Origin: an uncultured Cellulomonas sp.
GTDB lineage: Bacteria > Actinomycetota > Actinomycetes > Actinomycetales > Cellulomonadaceae
DNA length: 64,000 nt
Direction: 5' to 3'
NCBI RefSeq assembly: GCF_947494015.1
Contig: NZ_CANLTL010000013.1
Coordinates: 1 to 64,000, forward strand
This document shows positions 7,391-15,565 of the stretch, piece after piece (within the stretch, counting starts at the first letter, position 1; each line of letters starts with the position of its first letter). Both the position numbers and the translations under genes were made by a program. The notes under the pieces are model-generated. The model saw nothing but the letters and a program-made list of their open reading frames with translations. It was not told the origin of the DNA and did no database searches.

Positions 7391-8227
7391 TCATGCATGG
7401 CCCCGGACCGGCGGATGACCGTCCTGGTCGGCGCGTCCGGCAGCGCTCAGAGGCGGCGGAGGCGGCGGCGCATTCGGAGGTCCGATGTCCATCGACCTCT
7501 CCCGCAGTAGCATCGCCTGCTTCTGGCGTTCGAGGCGACGCTCGAGCCGCTTCAGGCCCCAGGTCGTCCGAGGGACTGCATAGGGATCGTGTGAGAACAG
7601 GCGGTTGATAGGAGGAGCGTCCTCGACCGCCTGGCGGACGTCGTCCTCCAGAGCAATGAGCCGGCCAGCGAGGGCCTTCAGCTCTGCGGGCGCCAGGTCG
7701 ACGTCCGTGTAGTAGCCGGCATCATATTGCGCGCCGGTCTTCTGGTCGACACCGGGCACGGCAACATATCGGGTCTGAATGCTCTGCCAGCCTGCGCGAC
7801 AGACATCGTTCAGCGGACCCTCCAACCTCATGAGGTCGCTGGCCGCCCTGCGGTGCTTTCGTGCTCGTTCGGTTGGGTCCCACGCCGCGTTGAGCGCAGA
7901 GACCACGGCCGTCGTGACGGCGAACACCGCCGTCAGAGCATCGTTGTTCGCGAACAGGCTCACCGCACTCAGGGACGCTGCGAGCGCAAGAGCTAGTCGG
8001 GTCCAGGAATCGAGGACGCTCCATCGCCCAGCGAGGATGTCATGCTTCTCGGCGCGCCACTGGGCCTCCTCAAGCGCCCAGCCCGCGCGGTCGTAGAGTT
8101 CTTGTCCCGATTGAGGATCCAGCCTGCTCGCCGTTCTCCGCCGGCTGGGGGCCCGGCGTCCGCGATTCCCCGCCGGAGCTCTGACCTCTCGGCTTGTCGT
8201 TGTGGCCGTACCAAAGTCAGTGGACAT
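7391..8227 (-). CDS. SLATT-like two-TM protein (candidate membrane effector)
   Basis: A 278-residue protein from ATG 8227. A helical segment (YDRAGWALEEAQWRAEKHD) leads to two adjacent hydrophobic helices, roughly SWTRLALALAASLSAVSLFA and LTAVFAVTTAVVSALNAAW. DPTERARKHRRAASDLMRLE follows and then a long helical tail. This layout (helix, 2TM, W-D-P, A/R-H-R-A-A, L-x-x-L) is characteristic of the SLATT/DUF4231 family, proposed pore-forming effectors found with nucleotide-sensing or SLOG partners in defence loci. The C-terminus is Pro-rich (PPNAPPPPPP). The gene is 218 bp upstream of the beta-trefoil gene on the same strand. That spacer may contain a small frame starting at 7398, but I cannot support it as a gene. 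Confidence 0.6.
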   Translation of the reverse strand: MSTDFGTATTTSREVRAPAGNRGRRAPSRRRTASRLDPQSGQELYDRAGWALEEAQWRAEKHDILAGRWSVLDSWTRLALALAASLSAVSLFANNDALTAVFAVTTAVVSALNAAWDPTERARKHRRAASDLMRLEGPLNDVCRAGWQSIQTRYVAVPGVDQKTGAQYDAGYYTDVDLAPAELKALAGRLIALEDDVRQAVEDAPPINRLFSHDPYAVPRTTWGLKRLERRLERQKQAMLLRERSMDIGPPNAPPPPPPLSAAGRADQDGHPPVRGHA

Positions 8228-8260
8228 ACGCCTCGCCTCCTAGCGAGACCACCAAGACAA

Positions 8261-8455
8261 TCAGTCGAGCAATGCTGCGGCAAGGGACCAAGGTCCGGTG
8301 CCTGCGTCGCCGGCCACGACCCCTTTCGCGAACGTGATGTGGGCGGGAGCGAGCTCGTCCAGATCCGCGGTGACGCTGTTGTCGGCCGCCCACCAGGTGC
8401 AGGCACCGGCGATCGTCAGCGCGCCCACGCGCAGGTCGGCGCTGCAACGCTTGGA
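8261..8455 (-). pseudogene. EamA/DMT permease fragment
   Basis: About 64 codons ending at a stop at 8261 read VGALTIAGACTWWAADNSVT, then LDELAPAHITFAKGVVAGDA. This resembles the second EamA repeat of drug/metabolite transporters (GALLxAxACxxWGxDNxxT followed by KGxxAG). The frame has no start, no N-terminal half and ends early, so it is a relic of a once longer permease gene. It lies just inside the right-hand att-like repeat and may be old element cargo or chromosomal debris at the junction. Confidence 0.45.
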
Positions 8456-8534
8456 GCCGGCGGGGTGGGACGGGAGTCGAGTACACCGTCGCTCGCCGCC
8501 AGACGCGCAGCCGCTTCGCCGGCGGGGGTGACCC

Positions 8535-8565
8535 TCGACTCCCGGATGGCGCACCATCACCGCAG
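8535..8565 (+). repeat. 31-bp direct repeat of tRNA 3' end, att site right
   Basis: Bases 8535-8565 match 5135-5165 at 28 of 31 positions, with mismatches at 8539, 8544 and 8557. The two copies are exactly 3,400 bp apart in the same orientation. The shared core includes ATGGCGCACCA plus nine bases beyond the CCA, so it is not just chance similarity to a tRNA end. Here the T arm is degenerate. The pair brackets the integrase remnant, the excisionase-like gene, the trefoil gene and the SLATT-like gene, as attL and attR should. Confidence 0.65.
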
Positions 8566-8659
8566 CTCGAAGGTCACCACGGCGCCGGGGGGCCGGTCGT
8601 CCGAGGTGACGTCGACGTGGCCCTCGAGCGGCCCGTCGATGCACACGTACTCCGCCATG
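8557..8659 (-). CDS. 33-residue small protein ending in the att repeat
   Basis: ATG 8659 is preceded by CCGGAGGTCGTC, a strong Shine-Dalgarno sequence at good spacing. The frame encodes MAEYVCIDGPLEGHVDVTSD and thirteen further residues ending TFELR. The last codons and the stop fall inside the 31-bp direct repeat, so integration fixed the present C-terminus. I recognise no family. It could be an intact small gene, or a larger gene truncated by the element. The 8660-8875 stretch upstream shows nothing else. Confidence 0.45.
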
Positions 8660-8875
8660 ACGACCTCCGGACGACGAGCGCAACCGCGGGCGTGATCCAC
8701 GCGGGTGGGGGTGGTGCAGAGTTGAATGGTGCGGCTCCGTGGGCGCTGCTCCGCTGAACGGCGCATGAACGGTTGGTGAACGCCGGGCGCGTCGGCACAT
8801 CCGCGCCGCGGCGGCGCGCGGCAGTCACGCACGGAACGACGGCGGCCACCTCAGGCCCGGTGGTACCACTGGCCC

Positions 8876-10492
8876 ATGACGGAGCCACACCTCGAGGTCG
8901 AGGCGAAGTACGAGGCGGACGCCGCGTTCGAGATGCCGGACCTGGCTGCACTGGTCGAGTCGGTGCGCGGGGACGGTCGCGCGCCCGAGGGGGACCACGA
9001 CCCGTGGACCGCGGGCGAGGCGGCGACGCAGCGGCTCCGGGCGACCTACTTCGACACCGCCGAGCTCGACCTGGTCCGGGCGGGCCTGACCCTGCGCCGG
9101 CGCACCGGCGGGGCCGACGCCGGGTGGCACCTGAAGGTGCCGACGGCCGACCGCGCCCGGTCGGAGGTCCGCCTGCCGCTGGGCCGGGGGACCACCGAGG
9201 TCCCCGCGGAGCTCGAGTCGATGACCTACGCGGTCACCCTCGGGCGTGCGCTGGTCCCCGTGGTGCGGATCGTGACCGCCCGGACGGTGCGGCAGCTGGT
9301 GGACGGTGCGGGGCGCGTCCGCCTGGAGGTCGCGGACGACCGGGTGACCGCCCGCCGGCTGGCGGCGCCCGGGACGTCCGAGCGGGACGGTGACGACGAG
9401 GTGTGGCGCGAGGTCGAGGTCGAGCTGGTGGACGCCGACCCGGGTCTGCTGGACGCCCTGGACCCGGCCCTGCGGGCGAGCGGTCTGGTGCCCGCCGGAT
9501 CGGCGTCGAAGCTCGCCCGGGTGCTCGGGCCTGTGGCGGACGACGGCGCCGTCGGGCACGGCGCCGCACCCGTGAACCCGAGGCCGGTGCGGGCCGGGCG
9601 GTGGCGCAGGTCGTCGCCTGCCGGCGACGTCGCCCTGGCCCACATCGGCGCCCAGGTGGACCAGATCCGGGCTCTGGACCTGCCCGTGCGCCTCGACGCG
9701 CCCGGTGCGGTGCACGCGATGCGGGTTGCCAGCCGGCGCCTGCGCAGCGCGCTGCGGACCTACGAGCCGCTGTTGCGCGCCCACCGGACCCGGCCGCTCG
9801 GCATCGAGCTGCGCTGGCTGGCCGGCGTGCTCGGGCAGGCCCGCGACGCGGAGGTCATGCGCGACCGGGTCGTCGGGTCCACCGAGCAGCACGGCTCGGC
9901 GGACCTCGACGACGGTGCGCGGGACGAGGTGCGCGGCGAGCTCGACGCGACGTACCGCGCCGCCCACGACGACGTGCTCGCCCAGCTGGACGGCGAGCGC
10001 TACCGGGAGTTGCTCGCCGCGCTGACCGGCTTCATGGCCGACCCGCCGCTGCGCGGCCGTGCCCGTCGACCCGCCGGCGACGTCCTGCCCCGGCTCGTGG
10101 GGCGCAGCGAGCGGCGGGTCCGTCGCACGATGCGGGCCGCCCACGCGGCCGACGACGCCGCGCGCCGTGAGGAGCTGCTGCACGACGCGCGCAAGGCCGC
10201 CAAGCGGGCGCGCTACGCCGCCGAGTCGGCCGCCCCGGTGTTCGGCAGGGACGCCCGCCGGCTGGCCGCGGCCATGGAGGCGGTCCAGGAGCACCTCGGC
10301 GACCACCTGGACTCGCTGAACACCCGGGCGCGGCTGACCGAGCTCGCGTCGCGCACCCCGCGGCCGAGCACGGCGTTCGCGCTCGGGCGGCTGCACGCCC
10401 AGGAGGAGGTGCGGGCCGAGCAGTCGGCGGCGCGCGCCGACGCGGCCTGGCGCGCCGCGAAGAAGGAGCGCCTGCGCCGCTGGCTGCGTTGA
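8876..10492 (+). CDS. CYTH and CHAD domain protein
   Basis: A 538-residue cytosolic protein. The N-terminal CYTH domain (about 1-205) starts with the EXEXK signature (EVEAK at residues 7-11), continues with TYFDTAELDLVRAGLTLRRR, and has the alternating acidic and basic strands that bind triphosphates and divalent metal. The C-terminal CHAD domain (about 240-538) is alpha-helical and rich in conserved His and Arg: AVHAMRVASRRLRSALRTY, LGQARDAEVMRDR and LLHDARKAAKRARYA. Such helices bind polyphosphate. CYTH-CHAD fusions act as, or are thought to act as, triphosphatases attached to polyphosphate. This is the first ordinary high-G+C chromosomal gene after the island, transcribed alone towards the nucleotidyltransferase operon. 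Confidence 0.9.
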   Translation: MTEPHLEVEAKYEADAAFEMPDLAALVESVRGDGRAPEGDHDPWTAGEAATQRLRATYFDTAELDLVRAGLTLRRRTGGADAGWHLKVPTADRARSEVRLPLGRGTTEVPAELESMTYAVTLGRALVPVVRIVTARTVRQLVDGAGRVRLEVADDRVTARRLAAPGTSERDGDDEVWREVEVELVDADPGLLDALDPALRASGLVPAGSASKLARVLGPVADDGAVGHGAAPVNPRPVRAGRWRRSSPAGDVALAHIGAQVDQIRALDLPVRLDAPGAVHAMRVASRRLRSALRTYEPLLRAHRTRPLGIELRWLAGVLGQARDAEVMRDRVVGSTEQHGSADLDDGARDEVRGELDATYRAAHDDVLAQLDGERYRELLAALTGFMADPPLRGRARRPAGDVLPRLVGRSERRVRRTMRAAHAADDAARREELLHDARKAAKRARYAAESAAPVFGRDARRLAAAMEAVQEHLGDHLDSLNTRARLTELASRTPRPSTAFALGRLHAQEEVRAEQSAARADAAWRAAKKERLRRWLR

Positions 10493-10493
10493 T

Positions 10494-10549
10494 CGCGCCA
10501 CCGACCGCGCCACCGACCGCGCCACCGACCGCGCCACCGACCGCGCCAC
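10494..10549. repeat. 12-bp tandem repeat, four and a half copies
   Basis: The unit CGCGCCACCGAC is repeated without change at 10494-10541, with a partial fifth copy to 10549. It begins just after the CHAD stop codon, in the 119-bp space between two convergent genes. It looks like simple replication slippage. Copy number is likely to vary between strains. Confidence 0.85.
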
Positions 10550-10611
10550 ACCGACGCCGCCGACCGCGCCGGAGTGCCCCAGCACCCGACGCGTCCGGTC
10601 GCGAGACGCGG

Positions 10612-11358
10612 TCAGAAGGCGGAGTCGCCCATCGGCTCCATCCAGAGGTTCGCGGCGTCGATCTGGTCGGCGCGCTCCAGGTCGTCGGCGAAGTCGACCT
10701 CGACGACGTCGAAGGCGGACACGTCCACGGGGGCGACCCGCAGACCGCGACGCGCGATGGCCGTCTCCAGGGCGCGCTCGAAGTAGTCGGTCTCGGCGCA
10801 GTCCCGCAGCTCCTCGATCAGCACGGCCTTGTCCGACGCGCTGACGTAGTTGATCCCCACCGCTTCGCCGAGGCCATCGGTGACCGTCTTGGACAGCTCC
10901 CGCACGAAGCCTTCCGCGTCGACCGTGTACTTGACCTCCTCCTCGGCGACGGCCGCGGTGTTGACGCACACGAAGGTCTCGTCGCGCTCGAGCCACGGCC
11001 GCACGTGCCGCAGCACGCGCGGGTCGAAGACGATGTCGCCGTTCATCCACAGCACGCCCCCCGGGTGGGAGGTCTCCAGGGCGCGCAGCAGGCTCTGGGA
11101 GGTGTTCGTGGAGTCGAAGAGCTCGTTGTAGGCGAACCGCAGGTCCGGGTGCGCCTCCATGATCAGCAGCGCCTTGAAGCCGACCACGACGGCGACGCGG
11201 ACGTCGGGTCCCAGGGCGGACGTCAGGTTGTCCAGCTGCTGGCGCATGATGGTGCGCCCGTCGCGCAGCGGGGTCTGCGACTTCGGCAGCGGCCGGCCGA
11301 GCCGGGTGCCGAGGCCCGCGGCCAGGATGACGGCCTGCACGGCCGGGGTGCGGCTCAC
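10612..11358 (-). CDS. Sugar/polyol-phosphate nucleotidyltransferase
   Basis: A 248-residue protein starting at GTG 11358, which overlaps the preceding stop by four bases. The N-terminus VILAAGLGTRLGRPLPKSQ is the GXGTRX6PK signature of NTP transferases, which join a sugar or alcohol phosphate to a nucleotide. A metal-binding MNGDIVF motif occurs near residue 105. Family members activate choline phosphate, glycerol phosphate, ribitol phosphate or sugars. The coupled upstream gene is a CDP-glycerol-type transferase, so this enzyme probably makes the CDP-alcohol that it uses for a wall or teichoic-acid-like polymer. The exact alcohol cannot be read from the sequence. Confidence 0.8.
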   Translation of the reverse strand: MSRTPAVQAVILAAGLGTRLGRPLPKSQTPLRDGRTIMRQQLDNLTSALGPDVRVAVVVGFKALLIMEAHPDLRFAYNELFDSTNTSQSLLRALETSHPGGVLWMNGDIVFDPRVLRHVRPWLERDETFVCVNTAAVAEEEVKYTVDAEGFVRELSKTVTDGLGEAVGINYVSASDKAVLIEELRDCAETDYFERALETAIARRGLRVAPVDVSAFDVVEVDFADDLERADQIDAANLWMEPMGDSAF

Positions 11359-12440
11359 GCGGACACCACCGCGGCGGGCAGGAGGAGGTCGAGCACGCGG
11401 TCGGCGGCGCGACCGTCCTCGGCGTGGCAGAACCGCTCCCGGAACTCCCGGTAGCGGTCCGCGGACGCCGCCTGCACGGCGTCGAGGTCGGCCAGGGCGT
11501 CCAGCACCTCCTCGCCCGTCCGCAGCAGCGGTCCGGGCGCGATCTCGGCCAGGTCGAAGTAGAAGCCGCGCAGCACGTCCCGGTAGTGCTCGAGGTCGTA
11601 CACGAACGACAGGATCGGGCGGCCGGTCAGCGCGAAGTCGAACATCGCCGAGGAGTAGTCGGTCACCAGCACGTCGGCGGCCAGGTACAGGTCGTTGATG
11701 TCGGGGTGGTCCGAGACGTCCACGACGCCGGGCACGTCGCCGCCGCGGACGGCGTCCGGCACCAGGTGGTGCAGCCGCAGCAGCAGGACGTGGTCGTCGC
11801 CGAGGCGCTGCGCGAAGCGGTCGGGGTCGAGGGGCAGGCCCGAGGCGGGCGCGTCCCGCAGGCGGTCGTCGTCGCGCCAGGTGGGCGCGTACAGCACGGC
11901 GGTCCGGCCGTCCTCGATGCCCAGAGCGGCGCGCACGCGGTCGCGGCGTGCGGCGGCGTCGGGCGCGAGCAGGGCGTCGTTGCGCGGGTACCCGGTGACC
12001 GGGACGCGGCCGGTGAAGCCGAACGCGGCACGCAGCGGGACGGCGGCCGCCTCGCTCGGCCCGAGCAGGACGTCCCAGCGGGTGACGTCGTCGTCGAGCC
12101 GGGCCAGCACCTCCTCGCTGTCGGTCTGGCTGAGCGCGTCCCGGTGGATGCGCTTGAGCGGCGTGCCGTGCCAGGTCTGCAGGTAGGTGGTGCCCGGGCG
12201 CTTGTCCCACACCGGCAGGTGGTTGTCGGCGACGACGACGTCCGCCCCGTGCAGCGCCGCCAGGGCCTGCGGGGTGCGCACCGGGACCGTCACGGTGCCG
12301 GCGGGGAAGGCAGCGGCGCGCGAGGGGTGGGCCAGCCACACGTGCTCGACGTCGGCCGCGGTGCGGGTCAGCGCACGCTGGTGGAGGGCTCGCGGGCTGT
12401 CGGAGTACCGCCCCCCGAAGCTGTAGTAGACGATCTTCAC
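11355..12440 (-). CDS. CDP-glycerol glycerophosphotransferase family protein
   Basis: A 361-residue protein. The start is set at GTG 12440 (VKIVYYSFGGRYSDSPRAL) because the family fold begins there and AGGAAGAG lies upstream; the longer open frame to 12599 has no coding character. TagB/TagF-type motifs follow: QTWHGTPLKRI near residue 115, GYPRNDALL near 175, YAPTWRDD near 215 and DVLVTDYSSAMFDFAL near 285. These enzymes transfer polyol phosphate from a CDP donor to a membrane-linked acceptor. It overlaps the nucleotidyltransferase gene by four bases, forming a two-gene operon for activation and transfer. Confidence 0.85.
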   Translation of the reverse strand: MKIVYYSFGGRYSDSPRALHQRALTRTAADVEHVWLAHPSRAAAFPAGTVTVPVRTPQALAALHGADVVVADNHLPVWDKRPGTTYLQTWHGTPLKRIHRDALSQTDSEEVLARLDDDVTRWDVLLGPSEAAAVPLRAAFGFTGRVPVTGYPRNDALLAPDAAARRDRVRAALGIEDGRTAVLYAPTWRDDDRLRDAPASGLPLDPDRFAQRLGDDHVLLLRLHHLVPDAVRGGDVPGVVDVSDHPDINDLYLAADVLVTDYSSAMFDFALTGRPILSFVYDLEHYRDVLRGFYFDLAEIAPGPLLRTGEEVLDALADLDAVQAASADRYREFRERFCHAEDGRAADRVLDLLLPAAVVSA

Positions 12441-12465
12441 GCTGCTCTTCCTGTCGTCGGACGGG

Positions 12466-12939
12466 TCACGCGATGGTGGACCCACGGTGAAGTGTGCCGC
12501 CTGCGCGGCCTCGACGACGCCGCGCGGCTGCGCGGGCGGCGTCCGGCGGCTGCGGTCGTCGGTGAGGGAGGGTCGTCGGCGAGGGTGACCGCCCGCCACG
12601 CTGTCCCGGTGGTGGGAACCATTGTGCGGCCGACGGCGGTTGGTTGGGGCCCTCCGGCGTCACCGCGTCAGGGCGGGGAACACCACGGCCGCGTCTGCAG
12701 CCGATGAGGCAGCCGACGGCGGCCTGGCCGGTGGTGTGCCGGCCGGCCCGCCACCGTGCGCAGGCGATCACCCGCCCGGCGAGCATCGCGACGACCGCCG
12801 CGGTCACGGCGACGCGCGCCGGCGGCGGCGAGGACGGCGCAGACCACGACACCGGGTCGAGCACCTGGCTGACGACGTGGCCCACCGGGGACCGGCGTGC
12901 GGCCGCCAGGCGGGCGGCGTCGGGATCGACGGTGGCCAT
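12466..12939 (-). CDS. Possible small membrane protein (weak call)
   Basis: This is the only plausible gene in the 552 bases between the glycerophosphotransferase start and the end of the ABC ATPase gene. The frame from ATG 12939 gives 157 residues, with an N-terminal polar part (MATVDPDAARLAAARRSPVG) and one hydrophobic helix (ARVAVTAAVVAMLAGRVIAC, residues 41-60). The tail is Arg/Pro-rich and looks non-coding. No Shine-Dalgarno sequence precedes the start. It may be a real short membrane protein with a different end, or chance coding. Confidence 0.25.
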   Translation of the reverse strand: MATVDPDAARLAAARRSPVGHVVSQVLDPVSWSAPSSPPPARVAVTAAVVAMLAGRVIACARWRAGRHTTGQAAVGCLIGCRRGRGVPRPDAVTPEGPNQPPSAAQWFPPPGQRGGRSPSPTTLPHRRPQPPDAARAAARRRRGRAGGTLHRGSTIA

Positions 12940-12992
12940 GGGTGGGAGGGTCGGTGCCGGCGTCGCCGGACGCTGCGTGCGGTACCGCCGGG

Positions 12993-14045
12993 TCAGGTGA
13001 CCACCGACGGCGGGTAGACGCGGACCGGCCCGATCACGTCGAGCCCGACCCGGTCGCCCGGGGAGGGCGGCTGGAGCCCGACCACGCGGGCGCGGATGCC
13101 GTGCCGGGTGGCGTCGTCGACCAGGTCGAGCTCCACGACGGCGTCGTGCCCGAAGTAGGCGATGCTCACGACGGTGGCGTCGACGCGTCCCGCGCCGGCC
13201 CGGGTGAGGGCGATCTGCTCGGGGCGCAGCATCACCTCGACCGGGCCGTGCGTGACGAAGCCGCGGACGGTGAGCGACCCCAGGGTGCAGTCCACACGTC
13301 CCGCGGTGGCGGTGCCCGGCACGAGGACGGCATCGCCGAGGAAGACGGCGACCTGGGCGTCCACCGGCTCCCCGTAGACGACCGGCGGTGCGGCGACCTG
13401 GCGGAAGGCGCCGCCGCCGAGGATGGCGACCTCGTCGGCGAACGACAGCGCCTCGCCCTGGTCGTGCGTGACGAGGATCGCCGTGGCGCCGGTGGCGCGC
13501 AGCGCGCGGGCGGTCGCCTGCCGGGTGGAGGCGCGCAGGGCGGTGTCGAGGGAGGAGAACGGCTCGTCGAGCAGCACGAGGTCCGGTCCGGGGGCCAGGG
13601 CCCGGGCCAGCGCGACCCGCTGCTGCTGCCCGCCGGACAGGTGGTCCGGCTGCCGGTCCGCGAGCTCGGCCGGCAGGCCGACCAGGTCCAGGAGCTCCAG
13701 CACCCGGTCGCGGTGGCGTCGGCGCGGCCACGGCAGGCCGAAGGCGATGTTGCCGGCGACCGACAGGTGCGGGAACAGGCTGCCCTCCTGGCGCACGTAC
13801 CCCACGCCGCGCCGCTCCGGCGGCACCCACGTCCCCGGGCCGGCGACGGTGCGGCCGCCGATCGTCACCTCCCCGGCGGTGGGCCGCAGGAAGCCGGCGA
13901 TGATCCGCAGCAGCGTCGTCTTGCCGCTGCCCGAGCCGCCGAGGACCGCCGTCGTGGAGCCGGCCCGCACGGTGAGGTCGACGGCGTCGAGCACGGGCGT
14001 GGCCGCGTACCCGGCGCTGATGCCGCTCAGCCGCACCTCGCTCAC
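12993..14045 (-). CDS. fbpC: Ferric iron ABC transporter, ATPase
   Basis: A 350-residue nucleotide-binding subunit starting at GTG 14045. Walker A GGSGSGKTT is near residue 37, the Q-loop near 86, signature LSGGQQQR near 137, Walker B LVLLDEP near 157 and switch VTHD near 193. The C-terminal TOBE-like part (about 255-350) is typical of the FbpC/PotA branch. It powers the permease encoded just upstream, whose stop it overlaps by four bases. It is the last gene of a four-gene operon with an iron-box-like operator at its head. Iron specificity comes from the binding protein and the operator, not from this subunit. Confidence 0.85.
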   Translation of the reverse strand: MSEVRLSGISAGYAATPVLDAVDLTVRAGSTTAVLGGSGSGKTTLLRIIAGFLRPTAGEVTIGGRTVAGPGTWVPPERRGVGYVRQEGSLFPHLSVAGNIAFGLPWPRRRHRDRVLELLDLVGLPAELADRQPDHLSGGQQQRVALARALAPGPDLVLLDEPFSSLDTALRASTRQATARALRATGATAILVTHDQGEALSFADEVAILGGGAFRQVAAPPVVYGEPVDAQVAVFLGDAVLVPGTATAGRVDCTLGSLTVRGFVTHGPVEVMLRPEQIALTRAGAGRVDATVVSIAYFGHDAVVELDLVDDATRHGIRARVVGLQPPSPGDRVGLDVIGPVRVYPPSVVT

Positions 14046-15565
14046 CGGTCGTCCTCCATCTGCCGCCGCAGCAGCACGGTCAGCGGGGCCGACAGCGCCA
14101 CCATCGCGGCGGCGTACGGCGCTGCGGCAGCGTAGTCGAGCTCGCTGGCCGCCCTCCAGAACGCGATCGCGAGCGTCTGCGTCCCGGTCGGGGCGAGCAG
14201 CAGGGTGGCGGTGAGCTCGGTCGAGACGGCCAGCGCCACCAGCACGAACCCGGTGAGCATCGACGGCGCCGCGAGCGGCAGGACGACGCGGGCCAGCGTC
14301 GCGGTCCCGCCGAGCCCCAGGGAGCGCGCCGCCTCGGAGAGCTCGGGTGGCGCCGCCGCCAGCCCCGCGCGGAGCGTGACCATCGCCCGGGGGACGAACA
14401 GGATCGTGTAGGCCACCACGAGCAGCCCGACGGTCTGGTAGACCGGGCGCGCCCACCGCACGGACAGCGTCACGAGCGCCAGCCCGACCACGACGCCGGG
14501 CAGCGCGCTCGCGAGGAAGGTGGCCCGCTCGAGGAGCAGGGACGCCGCCGCACGACGTCGGTTGAGCAGCCAGGCACCGGGCAGCGCGGCCACGGTCGTC
14601 ACCAGACCGCCGACCAGCGCCAGGGCGACCGTGCTCAGGGTCACCTGGGCCAGGTCCCCGGCCACGGCACCGGGCCGCTCGAGCCCGCGGACCAGCCACC
14701 GCGCCACCGTGGCGACCGGCACCACCAGGCCGCCGGCGACCACGGCGCCCAGCAGCACCGCCGCAGGGACCGACCACGGGCCCAGGTGCGCCGGCTCGGC
14801 CCGGCGGGGCGCGCCGGCTCCGACCCGGGCCACCCGACGGCGCCCCCGCGCCGCGACCTCGGCGGTGAGCACGACGAGGCAGAGGACGAGGAGGACCGAG
14901 GCCAGCAGGCTGCCCGTGACGTCGCTGAACCCGATCGCGTACTGCTGCATGACGGCGGTCGTGAACGTCTGGAACCGCATCATCTCCAGCACGCCGTACT
15001 CGGCCAGCCCGTGCAGGGCGACCAGCAGCGCGCCGCCGGAGATCGCCGGCCGCAGCCGCGGCAGGACGGTCCGTCGCACGACGGCGGCCGGCGACAGGCC
15101 CAGCGACCGGGCCGCCTCCTCGTCGCCGGCGTCCAGGGTGCGCAGGACCGCGGCGACCGGCAGGAAGACGAACGGGAAGTACGCGAGCGTCGTGACCAGG
15201 GCGGCGCCGGCGAACCCGGTCATCGCGGGCGCGACGGTCACCCACGCGTAGGCGCTGACGAAGGCCGGGACCGCGAGCGGCGCCAGCAGCAGCGTGCGCC
15301 ACAGGCTCGCGCCGGGCAGGTTCGTCCGCTCGACCAGCCACGCGGCGAGGGTCCCCAGGACCACCGTGGCGGGCACCGTGACGGCGAGGAGCGCGAGCGT
15401 GTTCCCCATCAGCGTCCCGACCCGCGGGCGCAGCAGGTACTGGGTCGCGGTCGCGGCACCGGCGGACACCGCGTCGGCGAGGACGACGACCAGGGGCAGG
15501 AGGGTGACGGCGGCGACGAGCGCCGCGGCGAGGGTGACCCCCCGGAGGCTAGAGGATGCCCGCAT
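14042..15565 (-). CDS. fbpB: Ferric iron ABC transporter, fused permease
   Basis: A 507-residue membrane protein with about twelve transmembrane helices in two homologous halves, as in FbpB-type permeases. Each half has the EAA loop that docks the ATPase: EEAARSLGLSPAAVVRRTVL near residue 148 and SEAARSLGLGGTATLARVVL near 416. It carries substrate across the membrane from the lipoprotein encoded upstream. The start ATG 15565 overlaps the binding-protein gene by 17 bases, and its stop overlaps the ATPase start by four, so the three subunits are translationally coupled. Confidence 0.88.
   Translation of the reverse strand: MRASSSLRGVTLAAALVAAVTLLPLVVVLADAVSAGAATATQYLLRPRVGTLMGNTLALLAVTVPATVVLGTLAAWLVERTNLPGASLWRTLLLAPLAVPAFVSAYAWVTVAPAMTGFAGAALVTTLAYFPFVFLPVAAVLRTLDAGDEEAARSLGLSPAAVVRRTVLPRLRPAISGGALLVALHGLAEYGVLEMMRFQTFTTAVMQQYAIGFSDVTGSLLASVLLVLCLVVLTAEVAARGRRRVARVGAGAPRRAEPAHLGPWSVPAAVLLGAVVAGGLVVPVATVARWLVRGLERPGAVAGDLAQVTLSTVALALVGGLVTTVAALPGAWLLNRRRAAASLLLERATFLASALPGVVVGLALVTLSVRWARPVYQTVGLLVVAYTILFVPRAMVTLRAGLAAAPPELSEAARSLGLGGTATLARVVLPLAAPSMLTGFVLVALAVSTELTATLLLAPTGTQTLAIAFWRAASELDYAAAAPYAAAMVALSAPLTVLLRRQMEDDR

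Noticed and set aside
7223-7398. A small gene between the SLATT-like and trefoil genes
   Set aside because: A frame opens at 7398 with some helical character, but it runs on as a shadow of the trefoil gene, has no ribosome binding site and matches no family.
790-8227. A CBASS system, given the TIR-like and SLATT-like proteins
   Set aside because: No cGAS/DncV-type nucleotidyltransferase, SMODS or Cap2/Cap3 gene is visible. A cyclic-nucleotide signal cannot be claimed.
10494-10549. CRISPR array (also the repeats at 50565 and 57729)
   Set aside because: Units of 6-14 bases are directly adjacent with no spacers, and no cas gene is in the window.
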